Below are positions 7,640 to 17,027 of a stretch of DNA of 64,000 nucleotides, in pieces (the stretch's first letter is position 1; each line of letters opens with the position of its first letter). The translations under genes and the position numbers were made by a program. Origin of the DNA: Rhodospirillaceae bacterium (GTDB lineage Bacteria; Pseudomonadota; Alphaproteobacteria; Rhodospirillales; Rhodospirillaceae); contig CANJRD010000005.1 of assembly GCA_947476695.1 (NCBI GenBank), positions 1-64,000 on the forward strand, written 5' to 3'. The notes beneath the pieces are model-generated. The model saw only the letters and a list, made by a program, of their open reading frames with translations. It ran no database searches and was not told the origin of the DNA.

Positions 7640-9732
7640 GCGCCTGTCCAATCCTTGAAGCCTTTGCCGGCGGCGGCAAGCTCACGCAACAATGGCGAGG
7701 GTGTCCAATAGCCGAAGTCGTTGCCGCATTGGCGGGCGTACTTCGCCATATCGTCCACGATCTGCGTCAAGCCCACCGTATCGCCATAGAACATCGGCCC
7801 GCCGCGATAGCGTGGAAAACCATAGCCCGCGCACCAGACAACGTCGATGTCCACCGGACGCAGGGCGATACCTTCGCTCAGGATCTGCGCGCCCTCACTG
7901 ATCAAAGGGAGAAGGCAGCGCGCCACGATCTCATCGTCCCCGATGACACGCGGCGCGATGCCGAGCCGCTTGGCCTCATCGCGGATCAGGGTTTCAACTT
8001 CGGGATCGCTCGCCGCGCCGTCGGGACCATGGCGATAGAAGCCTTTGCCGGCCTTCTGCCCCATCCGTCCCAACTGATGCAGCCGGTCGCCGATCAAGCA
8101 ATAGCTCGGATCGGCCGGCAGGTTGGCGCGATTGCCTTCGCGCGTCAGATAGCTGACGTCGATGCCGGCCAGATCGACCAACGCACAAGGCCCCATGGCC
8201 ATGCCCCAGTCGACCAGCGCCTTGTCCACCTGCGCCGGCGTGCAGCCTTCGAGCAGCAACCGCTGGCTTTCGCGGACGTAGCCCTCGAACATGCGATTGC
8301 CAATGAAGCCGAAGCAGACGCCCGACAGCACGGCGATCTTGTTGATGCGCTTGGCGACATTCATCAGCGTCGCGATCACGTCGTTCGCGGTCTTGTCGCC
8401 GCGCACAACCTCCAACAACTTCATCACATGCGCCGGCGAGAAGAAGTGCGTACCGATCACATCGGCCGGACGCCGAGTCACAGCGGCGATCTGATCGAGA
8501 TCGAGTGTCGAGGTATTGCTGGCGAGGATCGCACCAGGCTTACAGACCGCATCGAGGCTGCGGAAAATTTCCTGCTTCAGGCTCATCTTCTCGAACGCTG
8601 CTTCGATCACAAGATCGACATTCGCCAGCGCAGCCATGTCCAGGCTGGTGGTCAGCCGCCCCATACGTTCGGCTTCGACGTCCGGGCTCAGGCGGCCCTT
8701 GGTCACGTCGCGCGCGTAAATCTTGCCGATGGTATCGCGCCCGCGTGCCAACGCTTCCGGCTTCGCAACGATCAGGGTGACCGGAAGGCCGGCGTTCAGG
8801 AAGTTCACCGCGATGCCGGTCCCCATTGTACCCGCGCCGACCACACCGACGCTGGCGATGGGACGCAGCGGCGTCTCGCGGCCGATGCCAGGGATATGCG
8901 CAACCTCGCGCTCCCCGAAGAACAGATAGCGCAGCGATTTCGACTGCGCGCCCTGCTTCAGGTCCCAGGAGATTTCGCGTTCGCGCGCTATGCCTTGAGC
9001 GCTCGGCGCCTTAACCGCGACTTCAACGGCGTCAACCACGGCCGGCTGGGCATCGAAGCCACGATAGCGCTTGGCGACCGCGACGCGTTCGGTCGCGAAA
9101 AAATCGGGCGGCAGCGCACTCACGTCGATGGGGAGATCCAACGTCCGGCGGAGCGTCGTTCCCACCAAGCGTTGCGCCGTGTCGATCGCGGCTTCGAGTA
9201 GATCGCCCGAGGCGATCTCGTCAATCGCGCCCATCGCCAGCGCTTCCGTGGCGGAGATATGCCGACCGCTGGAGATTGCCGCGATGGCTACTTTCACACC
9301 GATCAAATGCGGCGCGCGTTGTGTGCCGCCGGCGCCCGGGATCAGCCCGAGATTGACCTCGGGCAATCCGATTTTCGCCGTCGGTGTGGCGATCCGATAG
9401 TGGCAGCCGAGCGCGATCTCGTATCCGCCGCCGAGCGCCGTGCCATGAAGGGCCGCAACGACCGGCTTCGGAGCCGCTTCGATTTCGCCCGCGACATCGC
9501 CGATGGTCGGCTCAACGGGGCGCGCATTGAACTCGCGGATATCGGCGCCGGCCATGAACGTGCGGCCGGCGGCGCAAATCACGATGGCATCGATAGCCGG
9601 GTCAGCCACGGCGGCGCGAAGTTGATCACGCACCGCCGTGCGCACTGCCAATGACAGGGCATTGACCGGTGGGTTATCGACCGTGATGACGCCGACGCGT
9701 CCGCGCGCCTCGCGTCGGACGTGTTCGGCCAT
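7636..9732 (-). CDS. Bifunctional enoyl-CoA hydratase / 3-hydroxyacyl-CoA dehydrogenase (FadB/FadJ-like)
   Basis: 698 residues. The N-terminal crotonase domain (about 1-190) has the oxyanion loop FMAGADI and the acid residues Glu105 (GGGYEIALG) and Glu125 (GLPEVNLGLIPGAGG). The dehydrogenase half starts at VGVVGAGTMGTGIA (about 296-309) and includes ASNTSTL and GTHFFSPAHVMKLLEV, followed by two C-terminal 3HCDH domains. It performs two consecutive steps of fatty-acid beta-oxidation in the cytosol. I use ATG 9732; a TTG 6 bases upstream is possible. It lies between GST and SDR genes on the same strand. The thiolase that would complete the cycle is at 241-1431, not in this operon. Confidence 0.94.
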   Translation of the reverse strand: MAEHVRREARGRVGVITVDNPPVNALSLAVRTAVRDQLRAAVADPAIDAIVICAAGRTFMAGADIREFNARPVEPTIGDVAGEIEAAPKPVVAALHGTALGGGYEIALGCHYRIATPTAKIGLPEVNLGLIPGAGGTQRAPHLIGVKVAIAAISSGRHISATEALAMGAIDEIASGDLLEAAIDTAQRLVGTTLRRTLDLPIDVSALPPDFFATERVAVAKRYRGFDAQPAVVDAVEVAVKAPSAQGIAREREISWDLKQGAQSKSLRYLFFGEREVAHIPGIGRETPLRPIASVGVVGAGTMGTGIAVNFLNAGLPVTLIVAKPEALARGRDTIGKIYARDVTKGRLSPDVEAERMGRLTTSLDMAALANVDLVIEAAFEKMSLKQEIFRSLDAVCKPGAILASNTSTLDLDQIAAVTRRPADVIGTHFFSPAHVMKLLEVVRGDKTANDVIATLMNVAKRINKIAVLSGVCFGFIGNRMFEGYVRESQRLLLEGCTPAQVDKALVDWGMAMGPCALVDLAGIDVSYLTREGNRANLPADPSYCLIGDRLHQLGRMGQKAGKGFYRHGPDGAASDPEVETLIRDEAKRLGIAPRVIGDDEIVARCLLPLISEGAQILSEGIALRPVDIDVVWCAGYGFPRYRGGPMFYGDTVGLTQIVDDMAKYARQCGNDFGYWTPSPLLRELAAAGKGFKDWTGA

Positions 9733-9744
9733 GGTCAATGCGTT

Positions 9745-10359
9745 CTACTTGAACAGCTTCAAGCCGCGCTGGACCGCCGGACGCTCGCCGATCTTCGCCG
9801 CCCATTTCTGCAGGTTCGGATACGGATCGATGCCGCGCGGCGACATGAAGGCGGTCGTGACGACGTTCGGGAACGCGCTGATGTCGGCGATGGTATACTC
9901 GTCGCCGGCCAGGTACGGACGCGTCGCCAGTTCCTTGTCGAGCATGGCATAGGCCTTGTCGATTTCGCCCTTGAAGTAGTTGATGGTCTCGTCGTGCTTA
10001 CCCTGCACGACATGGCTGAATACGAACACGCCACGGAACAGCGGACCCATGTTCGAGGCCACAGCCGACAGCCACTGCTGGACGATGGTCCGGCCCTTGA
10101 GGTCGGTAGGCATGAACTTGCCCGACTTCTCGGCCAGATAGGTCAGGATGGCCGATGATTCGCTGACGGCGAAACCGCCGGCGTCATGATCCACGATCAC
10201 CGGGACGCGGGAATTCGGGTTCATGCGCAGGAAGTCCGCCTGACGGTGCGCGCCGCCCTTCAGGTCGACGAGATGCGGCGTGTAAGCCAGGCCGCATTCT
10301 TCCAGCATGATGTGGACTTTTTGGCCGTTACCGGTCGGCACCGAATACAGGTCGATCAT
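9745..10359 (-). CDS. Glutathione S-transferase family protein (YfcG/Ure2p-like)
   Basis: 204 residues from ATG 10359, the natural start for the thioredoxin fold (MIDLYSVPTGNGQKVHIMLEE). The N-terminal domain contains NPNSRVPVIVD with the cis-proline and the glutathione gamma-Glu site SESSAIL. The helical C-terminal domain has ADISAFP. Asn/Gly at the catalytic position (PTGNGQK) resembles YfcG-type enzymes that use glutathione disulphide. It heads the operon GST - FadB-like - SDR. The substrate is unknown; detoxification or disulphide reductase activity is likely. Confidence 0.92.
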   Translation of the reverse strand: MIDLYSVPTGNGQKVHIMLEECGLAYTPHLVDLKGGAHRQADFLRMNPNSRVPVIVDHDAGGFAVSESSAILTYLAEKSGKFMPTDLKGRTIVQQWLSAVASNMGPLFRGVFVFSHVVQGKHDETINYFKGEIDKAYAMLDKELATRPYLAGDEYTIADISAFPNVVTTAFMSPRGIDPYPNLQKWAAKIGERPAVQRGLKLFK

Positions 10360-10484
10360 GGGGCTCCAGGTGTTCCGAAATTGGGGCGTGGGAGTATAAC
10401 AATTTCTCGGGCATACTACGCCAGACGGCATATGGGCAAATGCGGAACGTCGCGAACGTCATGACTTTCGGTCACGGGGCCGTT

Positions 10485-12551
10485 ATGGCCCGAGTCTTCT
10501 TGGTTTTGCTGGCGGTTCTGGTCGCTGGACCGGTGCGGGCGGAACTCGAAACAATCGAGATCCTTGAACGCGGCGTGGTCGCCGAGGGCAAAGCCTTCGG
10601 CAACACCGGGGCCTACGAACGGCTGCGCGGCAAGCTGCACTTCGCGGTCGAGGCAACGGCCGCCGAAAACCAGGCCGTCGCCGACCTGCGCGCTGCCCCC
10701 CGGGATGCCCAGGGCCGCGTCCACTTCGCGACCGACTTCGAACTCCTGCGTCCGCTCGAGACCGCCCGGGGCAATGGCCGCCTGCTGTACGAGCCGCCCA
10801 ACCGCGGCAATATCGGCATGCTGCGCATGTTCAACGACGCGCCCGCCACGAACGTCATCGCCTCGGCCGCCGACGCCGGCACCGGCTTCCTGATGGAACA
10901 GGGCTATGCCCTGTTGTGGACCGGCTGGAGCTGGGACGTTCTGCCCGGCGGCGATCGCCTGCGCGCCGATCTGCCCATCGCGACCGACGGCGCCAAGCCG
11001 ATGGTCGGCGCCGTCACCGGCGAAGTCACCGTGACGCAACTGACGCAATCCGCCCGCCACACGGGCCTCAATGCAATTGGATACGAACCCGCCGTCATCG
11101 ACGATCCCGGCGCGAAGCTCACGGTGCGCGACAGCGCGCTGGGTGCACGCAATCCGATCGCGCGCGAACGCTGGCAGTTCGGCCGCCGCGTCGAGGGGCG
11201 TCTGGTTTATGACCCTGGCTACATCACGCTCGAAGGCGGCTTTAAGCCCGGCCAGATCTATACCGTCACCTACACGGCGCGCGCGCCGCGTGTAGCGGGC
11301 TTGGGAATGGTCGGCATCCGCGATGCCCTGCTGTTTTTCCATCATGAAAAGGCTGACCGCAACGGTACCCCGAACCCGCTGATCGAAACCGGCGGCGAGT
11401 TGCCGCGTACCGTGCTGGCCTTCGGACATTCGCAATCCGCCCGCCTGCTCGCGACCATGATCGCGCAGGGCTTCGCGGCCGACGGCCGTGGCCGCCTTGC
11501 ATTCGATGGCGCGTTCCTCGCCAGCGCCGGCGCGGGCAAAGGCAGCTTCAACTACCGCTTCGCGCAGCCGTCGCGCCACGCCAGCCCGGATGTCGAACTC
11601 GACTTCCCGACCGACACCTTCCCCTTCTCGTCCGCGAACGCGACCGACGCCGTGCTGGGCATCAGCGGCAGCACCCTCGACAAGCTGAACACGCAGAATG
11701 TCTCGCCGCGCGTCATCATGATGAACAGCGCGACGGATTACTGGACGCGCGCCGCCTCGCTGATCCAGACGACGCCGGATGGCGCGATGGACCTGGTGGC
11801 GGATCGCCACCTGCGGCTTTATCTTGTCGCCGGCGGTTCGCATTCACCGGCCGCCAGCACTGAGCGCGGCGAGTTCGCCCACTGCCGCAATCCGCTCGAT
11901 TACCGCCCTCTGATGCGCGCCATGCTGCTGCATCTCGACGGCTGGGTGACGCTGAAGAAAGATCCGCCGCCCTCGACCGTGCCGACGCTCGCCGAAAGTT
12001 CGCTAGGCAAGCTCGCCGCTTACAGCGAAGCCATGCCGCGCATCCCGGGCCTGCGCCTGCCCGCCCATATGCTCGATCCGCCACGCCTCGACTTCGGCCC
12101 ACAGTTCACGACTGACGGTATCGCGACCATCGTGCCCCCCAAGGTTGGCCGGATTTATCCGGCCTTGGTGCCGATGCCGGATATCGATGGTCTCGACAAG
12201 GCGGGCATTCGCATGCCGGACATCAGCGTTCCGCTCGGCACCTATACCGGATGGAATCCCCAGAACGCCGCCACCGGCGCGCCGGATCGCCTCGGACGGT
12301 GGGACGGCAGCTTCATGCCGTTCCCGCGCAACGAGAACGAACGCATCGCCGGCAACGATCCGCGCAAGTCCGTTGCTGAGCGCTATGCCAAGCGCGACGC
12401 ATACGTGGAGGCCTATGCCGCCGCTACGCTGGCGCTCGCGAAGCAGGAACTTCTCATCGGCCCGGACATCAACGCGATGATCGACCGCGCCGGCGCGTTC
12501 TACGACCGCATCATGGCCCGCGATCCCACCAACGAGGGCTGCGCGTTCTAG
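10485..12551 (+). CDS. Secreted alpha/beta hydrolase domain protein (Abhydrolase_10 type)
   Basis: 688 residues from ATG 10485, which gives a clean signal peptide (MARVFLVLLAVLVAGPVRA). Another in-frame ATG at 10440 would add 15 residues and spoil the signal. The body contains LLYEPPNRGN, the nucleophile elbow FGHSQSARLLATM and a downstream GGSHSPA. These fit the large alpha/beta-hydrolase family common in alpha- and gammaproteobacteria with uncharacterised esterase-like roles. It is divergent from the GST operon. Its stop overlaps the convergent amidohydrolase by 4 bases. The substrate is unknown; a plant- or xenobiotic-derived ester is plausible. Confidence 0.8.
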   Translation: MARVFLVLLAVLVAGPVRAELETIEILERGVVAEGKAFGNTGAYERLRGKLHFAVEATAAENQAVADLRAAPRDAQGRVHFATDFELLRPLETARGNGRLLYEPPNRGNIGMLRMFNDAPATNVIASAADAGTGFLMEQGYALLWTGWSWDVLPGGDRLRADLPIATDGAKPMVGAVTGEVTVTQLTQSARHTGLNAIGYEPAVIDDPGAKLTVRDSALGARNPIARERWQFGRRVEGRLVYDPGYITLEGGFKPGQIYTVTYTARAPRVAGLGMVGIRDALLFFHHEKADRNGTPNPLIETGGELPRTVLAFGHSQSARLLATMIAQGFAADGRGRLAFDGAFLASAGAGKGSFNYRFAQPSRHASPDVELDFPTDTFPFSSANATDAVLGISGSTLDKLNTQNVSPRVIMMNSATDYWTRAASLIQTTPDGAMDLVADRHLRLYLVAGGSHSPAASTERGEFAHCRNPLDYRPLMRAMLLHLDGWVTLKKDPPPSTVPTLAESSLGKLAAYSEAMPRIPGLRLPAHMLDPPRLDFGPQFTTDGIATIVPPKVGRIYPALVPMPDIDGLDKAGIRMPDISVPLGTYTGWNPQNAATGAPDRLGRWDGSFMPFPRNENERIAGNDPRKSVAERYAKRDAYVEAYAAATLALAKQELLIGPDINAMIDRAGAFYDRIMARDPTNEGCAF

Positions 12552-13567
12552 ACGTCAGTCAGGCGGTAAATACGCTTCGCCGTGCCGCTGAACAGTGCGG
12601 TCTTTTCCGACTCTGATGCCCCGGCGGCAATCTTCTTGAAGGCGTTCCAGAGCGTGCGATAGCTGCAGGTCGACAGATCGACCGGGAAGTTGCTTTCACA
12701 CATGCAGCGGTCGACGCCGAAGGCTTCGATGCAGGTCTCGAAATAGGGCCGCCAGCGCGGCACCAGTTCATCGGACGTCGGGCGCGGATTGCGCTCGAAC
12801 ATCTCCGGGCCCAGGAACTGCATGCCAAGTCCGCCGAGCTTCACCACGACATTCGGGCATGTCGCGAGTTCCGTGATGGCGCGCTTCCATTCCGGGAACA
12901 CTTCGCCTTCCGGACGCGCGTCAGGACCGATCATCAGCGGCGTGCCGACGTGATTGAGCACGATGCTCGTGTCCGGAAACGCCCGCGCGATCTCGGTCAG
13001 TTCCGGAATCTGATAGTGGAACCCCCAGCCTTCGTAATGCAGGCCGAGCGGTGCCAACTGCGCGAAGCCGCGACGGAAGGCGGGATTGCGCAGCATGTGC
13101 TGGCGCGCCGGATCGACCGGACGGCCGAACACGACGAAATTCGCCCAAACGTAGCTGTCGCGAATGCCTTTGAGCCGTGAGCCCGCCGCGCGTTGATGCG
13201 CCTCCAGCACATCGCGCGCAGGGTCGCCGAGACTCAGGTTCACCTTCGAGACGATGCCAGCGCAAGCTTGGGTCGGCCCGTAGATTCCGCTCGCCGACAT
13301 CGCGGCGATGCCGTTAGCGAACTCCGTCTCGCCCAACGTGCGCAGTTCTTCCGGGCCCGTTTTGCGGTACATCGCCCCGGCTTCGAGGTAGACGGTCGCA
13401 ACGATGTTGTGCCCGTTGTTCGTGTCGCGCAGCAGGTCTTCCAGCAGATAACGCTGCGGCAGGCGCGGGTTGCCCTTCTGATCCCACAGATGATGATGCG
13501 GATCGACAATGGGCAGTTCGGGCGCGACGACGTCCTCGACAGGCTCGTTGGCCGGATCGAAGAGCAT
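12548..13567 (-). CDS. Amidohydrolase family 2 protein
   Basis: 339 residues forming a TIM-barrel metal hydrolase. The metal-binding DPHHHLWD (His24 and His26) is near the N-terminus; later strands carry LNHVGTP and CMCESNFPVD, the latter with an Asp/Glu-rich end typical of the amidohydrolase-2 family, which includes 2-pyrone-4,6-dicarboxylate hydrolase and L-fuconolactonase. It likely hydrolyses a lactone or decarboxylates an aromatic acid. The start is ATG 13567. It lies 6 bases downstream of the dihydroorotase stop on the same strand, so the two are co-transcribed. The exact substrate cannot be told. Confidence 0.9.
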   Translation of the reverse strand: MLFDPANEPVEDVVAPELPIVDPHHHLWDQKGNPRLPQRYLLEDLLRDTNNGHNIVATVYLEAGAMYRKTGPEELRTLGETEFANGIAAMSASGIYGPTQACAGIVSKVNLSLGDPARDVLEAHQRAAGSRLKGIRDSYVWANFVVFGRPVDPARQHMLRNPAFRRGFAQLAPLGLHYEGWGFHYQIPELTEIARAFPDTSIVLNHVGTPLMIGPDARPEGEVFPEWKRAITELATCPNVVVKLGGLGMQFLGPEMFERNPRPTSDELVPRWRPYFETCIEAFGVDRCMCESNFPVDLSTCSYRTLWNAFKKIAAGASESEKTALFSGTAKRIYRLTDV

Positions 13568-13573
13568 CGCGGC

Positions 13574-14905
13574 CTACAACGTCTCGAGGAAGCGCACGGG
13601 CTGACCCATCGGCGGGCCGGTCAGTTCGCCGTCACGCATCACGACACGGCCGCGAATGATGGTGCCCATCGGCCAGCCTGTAACGTCCATCCCGTCGAAG
13701 GCGGTCCATCCGGCGCGGCTGGCGATCCAATCGTTCGTGATGGTGCGCTTGGCCTTGAGATCGACCAGCGTGAAGTCGCCGTCATAGCCGACCGCGATGC
13801 GGCCTTTGCGGATCGCGCCAAAGATGCGCGCCGGTCCGGTGCAGAGCATATCGACCAGGCGATCCAACGACAGCTTGCCGTTGTTCATGTGATTGAGCAT
13901 CAGCGGCACAGTCGTCTGCACACCCGTCAGACCTGAGGGACTGCGTGGATAGGGGCGTTCCTTCTCTTCCTTGGTGTGCGGCGCGTGGTCCGAGCCGATG
14001 CAATCCACGATGCCCGCGTTCAAACCCGCCCACAGCGCCTCGCGATGACGTGCCTCGCGGATCGGCGGATTCATCTGCGCATAGGTACCCAGCCGCTCGT
14101 AGCATTCCGGCGCGGCCAGCGTCAGGTGTTGCGGCAGCACCTCCACCGTCGCGATATCCTTGTGCTGAGCGAGCAGCGCGATCTCTTCCGCCGTCGTGAC
14201 GTGCAGCACGTGCACGCGGCGACGCGCTTCGCGTGCAAGCTTCAGCAGCCGCGTTGTCGACCGCACCGCCGTCTCCACATCGCGCCATTCGGGATGCATC
14301 GACGGATCGGCGCCGTCTTTCACCATCTCGGCGCGCTCGGACAACCGCATGTCGTCTTCGCTGTGCACGGTCACGCGGCGATTGCCGCTGCGCAACACGC
14401 ACGCGACGTTCGCGTCGTCGGCGACCAGCAGCGAACCGGTCGAGGAGCCCATGAACATCTTGATGCCGCAACAACCCGGCAGGCGTTCCAGCGTGGCGAG
14501 TTCCTCGGCGTTCTCGGGTGATGCGCCGATGTAGAACGCGAAATCGGTCCAGGCCCGGCCATGCGCGCGCGACACTTTGTCGGCCATGCGTTCAGCGGTG
14601 GTCGTCGGCGGATCGGTGTTCGGCATCTCGAACACCACCGTCACGCCGCCCAGCACCGCGCCGCGCGTGCCGCTTTCGAGGTCTTCCTTGTGAACCGGCC
14701 CCGGCTCGCGGAAATGCACCTGCTCGTCGATGACACCCGGCAGCACGGTCAGGCCCGTCGCATCGTATCGCGTGGCGGCTTTCGCCTGCGCCAGGTCGCC
14801 GATGGCGACGATGGTGCCGTCGCGCACGCCCACATCCGTGCGGGCAAGCCCGCCGGGCGTGAACACCGCGCCGTTGACGATGACGAGATCGAAGCTTTCG
14901 CTCAC
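13574..14905 (-). CDS. Dihydroorotase-like amidohydrolase with QxH metal motif
   Basis: 443 residues from GTG 14905 (MSESFDLVIVNG); an upstream TTG at 14941 would add 12 residues. It has the class I dihydroorotase layout: GVIDEQVHFREPG (Gln62 and His64), EMPNTDP, the carboxylysine candidate Lys149 (GIKMFMGSS), His181 (TVHSEDD), VLHVTTAEE and the base in GSDHAPHT. The first metal ligand of the usual DxHxH is Gln, a variation I recall as shared by an alphaproteobacterial subfamily. It may be a true PyrC or a hydantoinase/allantoinase-like enzyme. pyrE is 7 kb away. It is co-transcribed with the amidohydrolase. Confidence 0.85.
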   Translation of the reverse strand: MSESFDLVIVNGAVFTPGGLARTDVGVRDGTIVAIGDLAQAKAATRYDATGLTVLPGVIDEQVHFREPGPVHKEDLESGTRGAVLGGVTVVFEMPNTDPPTTTAERMADKVSRAHGRAWTDFAFYIGASPENAEELATLERLPGCCGIKMFMGSSTGSLLVADDANVACVLRSGNRRVTVHSEDDMRLSERAEMVKDGADPSMHPEWRDVETAVRSTTRLLKLAREARRRVHVLHVTTAEEIALLAQHKDIATVEVLPQHLTLAAPECYERLGTYAQMNPPIREARHREALWAGLNAGIVDCIGSDHAPHTKEEKERPYPRSPSGLTGVQTTVPLMLNHMNNGKLSLDRLVDMLCTGPARIFGAIRKGRIAVGYDGDFTLVDLKAKRTITNDWIASRAGWTAFDGMDVTGWPMGTIIRGRVVMRDGELTGPPMGQPVRFLETL

Positions 14906-14976
14906 CTGAAGTCCATCCTGATCCGAAAGTGTTGCGGACAAGGATAGGACCTGGCGGCGTCAGTGCCTAGGCGGGA

Positions 14977-16044
14977 CTAGCCGGCCGTGATCGGCTGTTT
15001 GGTGGCGAGTTTGTCGAACAGGCTGACGTACTGGGGCAGAATCTTGTTCATGACCCAGTTCTCGCCGAACGCACTCGCGCCCGCTTCCCCCAGCTTCTTG
15101 GCGGTCGCCGGATCGCGCGACAGAATCTTGATCGCCTCGGCCATGTTGATCGGATCGTCCACCGGCACCAGCATGCCGTTCTCGCGCTGCTTGATCAGCA
15201 GCCCCGGCCCGAGACTGTCGGCCGCGATCACCGGCACGCCCGCGCTCCAGCCTTCCATCACCGCATCGCCGGTATCGTCGTGCGGACCCGGGCAGACCAT
15301 CATATCGGCGACGGCCAGCAACGGCTTGAGATCGTCCTGCCATCCCAGGAAGCGCACACGCGGCTTGATGCCGAGTTCATGCGCGAGGTCTTCCAGCGCC
15401 GCGCGCGACGAACCGTCGCCCGCGATCCACAGGTAGTAACCCGACAGGCGCGAGATCGCCTTGATCAGCGTATCGACGCCACACTCCGGCTCCAGTTCGG
15501 CGGCGCAGAACACCAGCGTCGTGGTGGACGGCGTGTAGTAGTTCTTACGGTCGACGCGCTTGCTCGACGTGCGGCCCGAGATCGCGACCGCTTCCGGACC
15601 GACCAGCGGCGGCACCACATGCACGCGACCGTTCGACCAGCCGGCGGCAATGGCGCGATCAGCGCGCGCCTGGCTCGGCGCCACGAGATGATCGCATGAT
15701 GCCATCAACGATCCGTCGAACAGACGATCCATGCGGCCAAGAAGCGTGTGCTCGCCCGGCTCCATCATCGCGCCAAGTTTCGGCGCCCATGACATCACGA
15801 CGTTCGGGGCCTGCTTGCGGACTTCGCCGTTGATCGTGCGACGGTCCATGAACGCGAAGCGTCCCGGGAAAACGATCTCGCGCGTGGTCACCCCGAAGCT
15901 GCGCAGCCGTTCGGCGCGCTGTGCGTCGGTGGTCATCAGCACGTGCTGGGTCACGCCCTGCCCTTGCATTGCGCCGAGCAGGCGTTCGAATTGCTGTTCG
16001 GCGGCACCCCCGCGTGTGCCGTTTAACAGATGGACGATCTTCAC
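14977..16044 (-). CDS. Glycosyltransferase (GT-B, family 4 type)
   Basis: 355 residues with a GTG start (VKIVHLLNGTRGGAAEQQFERLL). The N-terminal glycine loop and the C-terminal donor site (LWIAGDGSSRAALEDLAHELG, VRFLGWQDDL, VCPGPHDDTGDAVMEGWSAGVPVIA) show a GT-B fold. The acidic residue in DAVMEGWSAG matches the EX7E region of family 4. It is the last of three glycosyltransferase genes in the same orientation (14977-18124), with an 83-base gap to the next. It probably adds a sugar to lipopolysaccharide or an exopolysaccharide on the cytosolic face of the membrane. Confidence 0.9.
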   Translation of the reverse strand: MKIVHLLNGTRGGAAEQQFERLLGAMQGQGVTQHVLMTTDAQRAERLRSFGVTTREIVFPGRFAFMDRRTINGEVRKQAPNVVMSWAPKLGAMMEPGEHTLLGRMDRLFDGSLMASCDHLVAPSQARADRAIAAGWSNGRVHVVPPLVGPEAVAISGRTSSKRVDRKNYYTPSTTTLVFCAAELEPECGVDTLIKAISRLSGYYLWIAGDGSSRAALEDLAHELGIKPRVRFLGWQDDLKPLLAVADMMVCPGPHDDTGDAVMEGWSAGVPVIAADSLGPGLLIKQRENGMLVPVDDPINMAEAIKILSRDPATAKKLGEAGASAFGENWVMNKILPQYVSLFDKLATKQPITAG

Positions 16045-16127
16045 AGGTTTACCCTTACCCCAGGCCGTTTTGCATAGCGCGCAGAAGGGCTGCGCGCCAA
16101 CCCCTTAGTCTATCAGGCCCGGCTGCC

Positions 16128-17027
16128 TTATGCCGCTAACAGCTTTATGACACGGGCCGCGACCGTCTCCGCCGTCAAAGCCTGGAGGTCGCCCCCAGGC
16201 CCCTGAACCGCCTGTCCGCCCCAGGGCGCATAGCGCTCCGGGTCGGTATCGCCGAACACCGCCAGGGTCGGCACCCCTGCCGCCGCCGCCAGATGCGACA
16301 GGCCGGAGTCGTTTCCCACAAAGGCCCGACAGCGCGCCAGTGCCGCATGGACCGTCAGCAGGTCCGGCTCGGCCACGACGGCGATCCCGGCCCCGGCCGG
16401 CGCGGCCGTTAACACGTCCGCGACGCCGGCTTCGTCGCCGGGCCCGCCGAAGACCGCGACACGCCAGCCTGCGCACGGCGCTCCCGGCGCTGTCAGAAGA
16501 CGCACGAGGGTCTGAAACCGTTGCTGCGCCCAGGTTTTTTCCGGCAACGACGCAACGGGACCAAGCGCAAGCACCGGTGCACCGTCCGGAATACGTGCGG
16601 CCGCGGCCATCGCGTGCCGCTCATCCGTGAACACGAACGGGGCGAGCGGCTGGTCGATGCCGATCACGGACGGCAACGTCGCCACGCGCGGTTTGCTGGG
16701 ATCGGCCGGGCCGAGCACGCAGCGCCGGTCGGCGCGCAACGTGTAGGCGAGCAACGAGCGGCGGAGATCGACCACCAGGTCCCAGTGCGTCCCACGCACC
16801 TCGCGCCACAGCGACCACCAATGCAGATCGGCAAGGCGCTTGCGCACCACGATCACACAGTCCAGGCGCGGCACCGCCGCGAACAACGACGCCGCCAGCG
16901 GCCCGCAGGCGATGGTGAAGCGCGCGGCGGGATATTGTTCGATCAGCGCCTTGAGCACGCCGGTCGTCATCACCGCATCGCCAATGCGCGTGGCGGTGAT
17001 GAAGAGGATGCGTTGCGTGGGCGTCAT
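16128..17027 (-). CDS. Glycosyltransferase family 9 (heptosyltransferase-like)
   Basis: 299 residues from ATG 17027, whose codon overlaps the stop of the upstream gene (ATGA). The GT9 signature is clear: ILFITATRIGDAVMTTGVLKAL at the N-terminus (the RxGD motif) and FVGNDSGLSHLAAAAGVPTLAVFGDTDPERYAPWG in the donor-binding half. Such enzymes transfer heptose or related sugars from ADP- or GDP-linked donors to the LPS core. Translational coupling to the upstream glycosyltransferase supports a joint role in surface glycan assembly. Confidence 0.92.
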   Translation of the reverse strand: MTPTQRILFITATRIGDAVMTTGVLKALIEQYPAARFTIACGPLAASLFAAVPRLDCVIVVRKRLADLHWWSLWREVRGTHWDLVVDLRRSLLAYTLRADRRCVLGPADPSKPRVATLPSVIGIDQPLAPFVFTDERHAMAAAARIPDGAPVLALGPVASLPEKTWAQQRFQTLVRLLTAPGAPCAGWRVAVFGGPGDEAGVADVLTAAPAGAGIAVVAEPDLLTVHAALARCRAFVGNDSGLSHLAAAAGVPTLAVFGDTDPERYAPWGGQAVQGPGGDLQALTAETVAARVIKLLAA

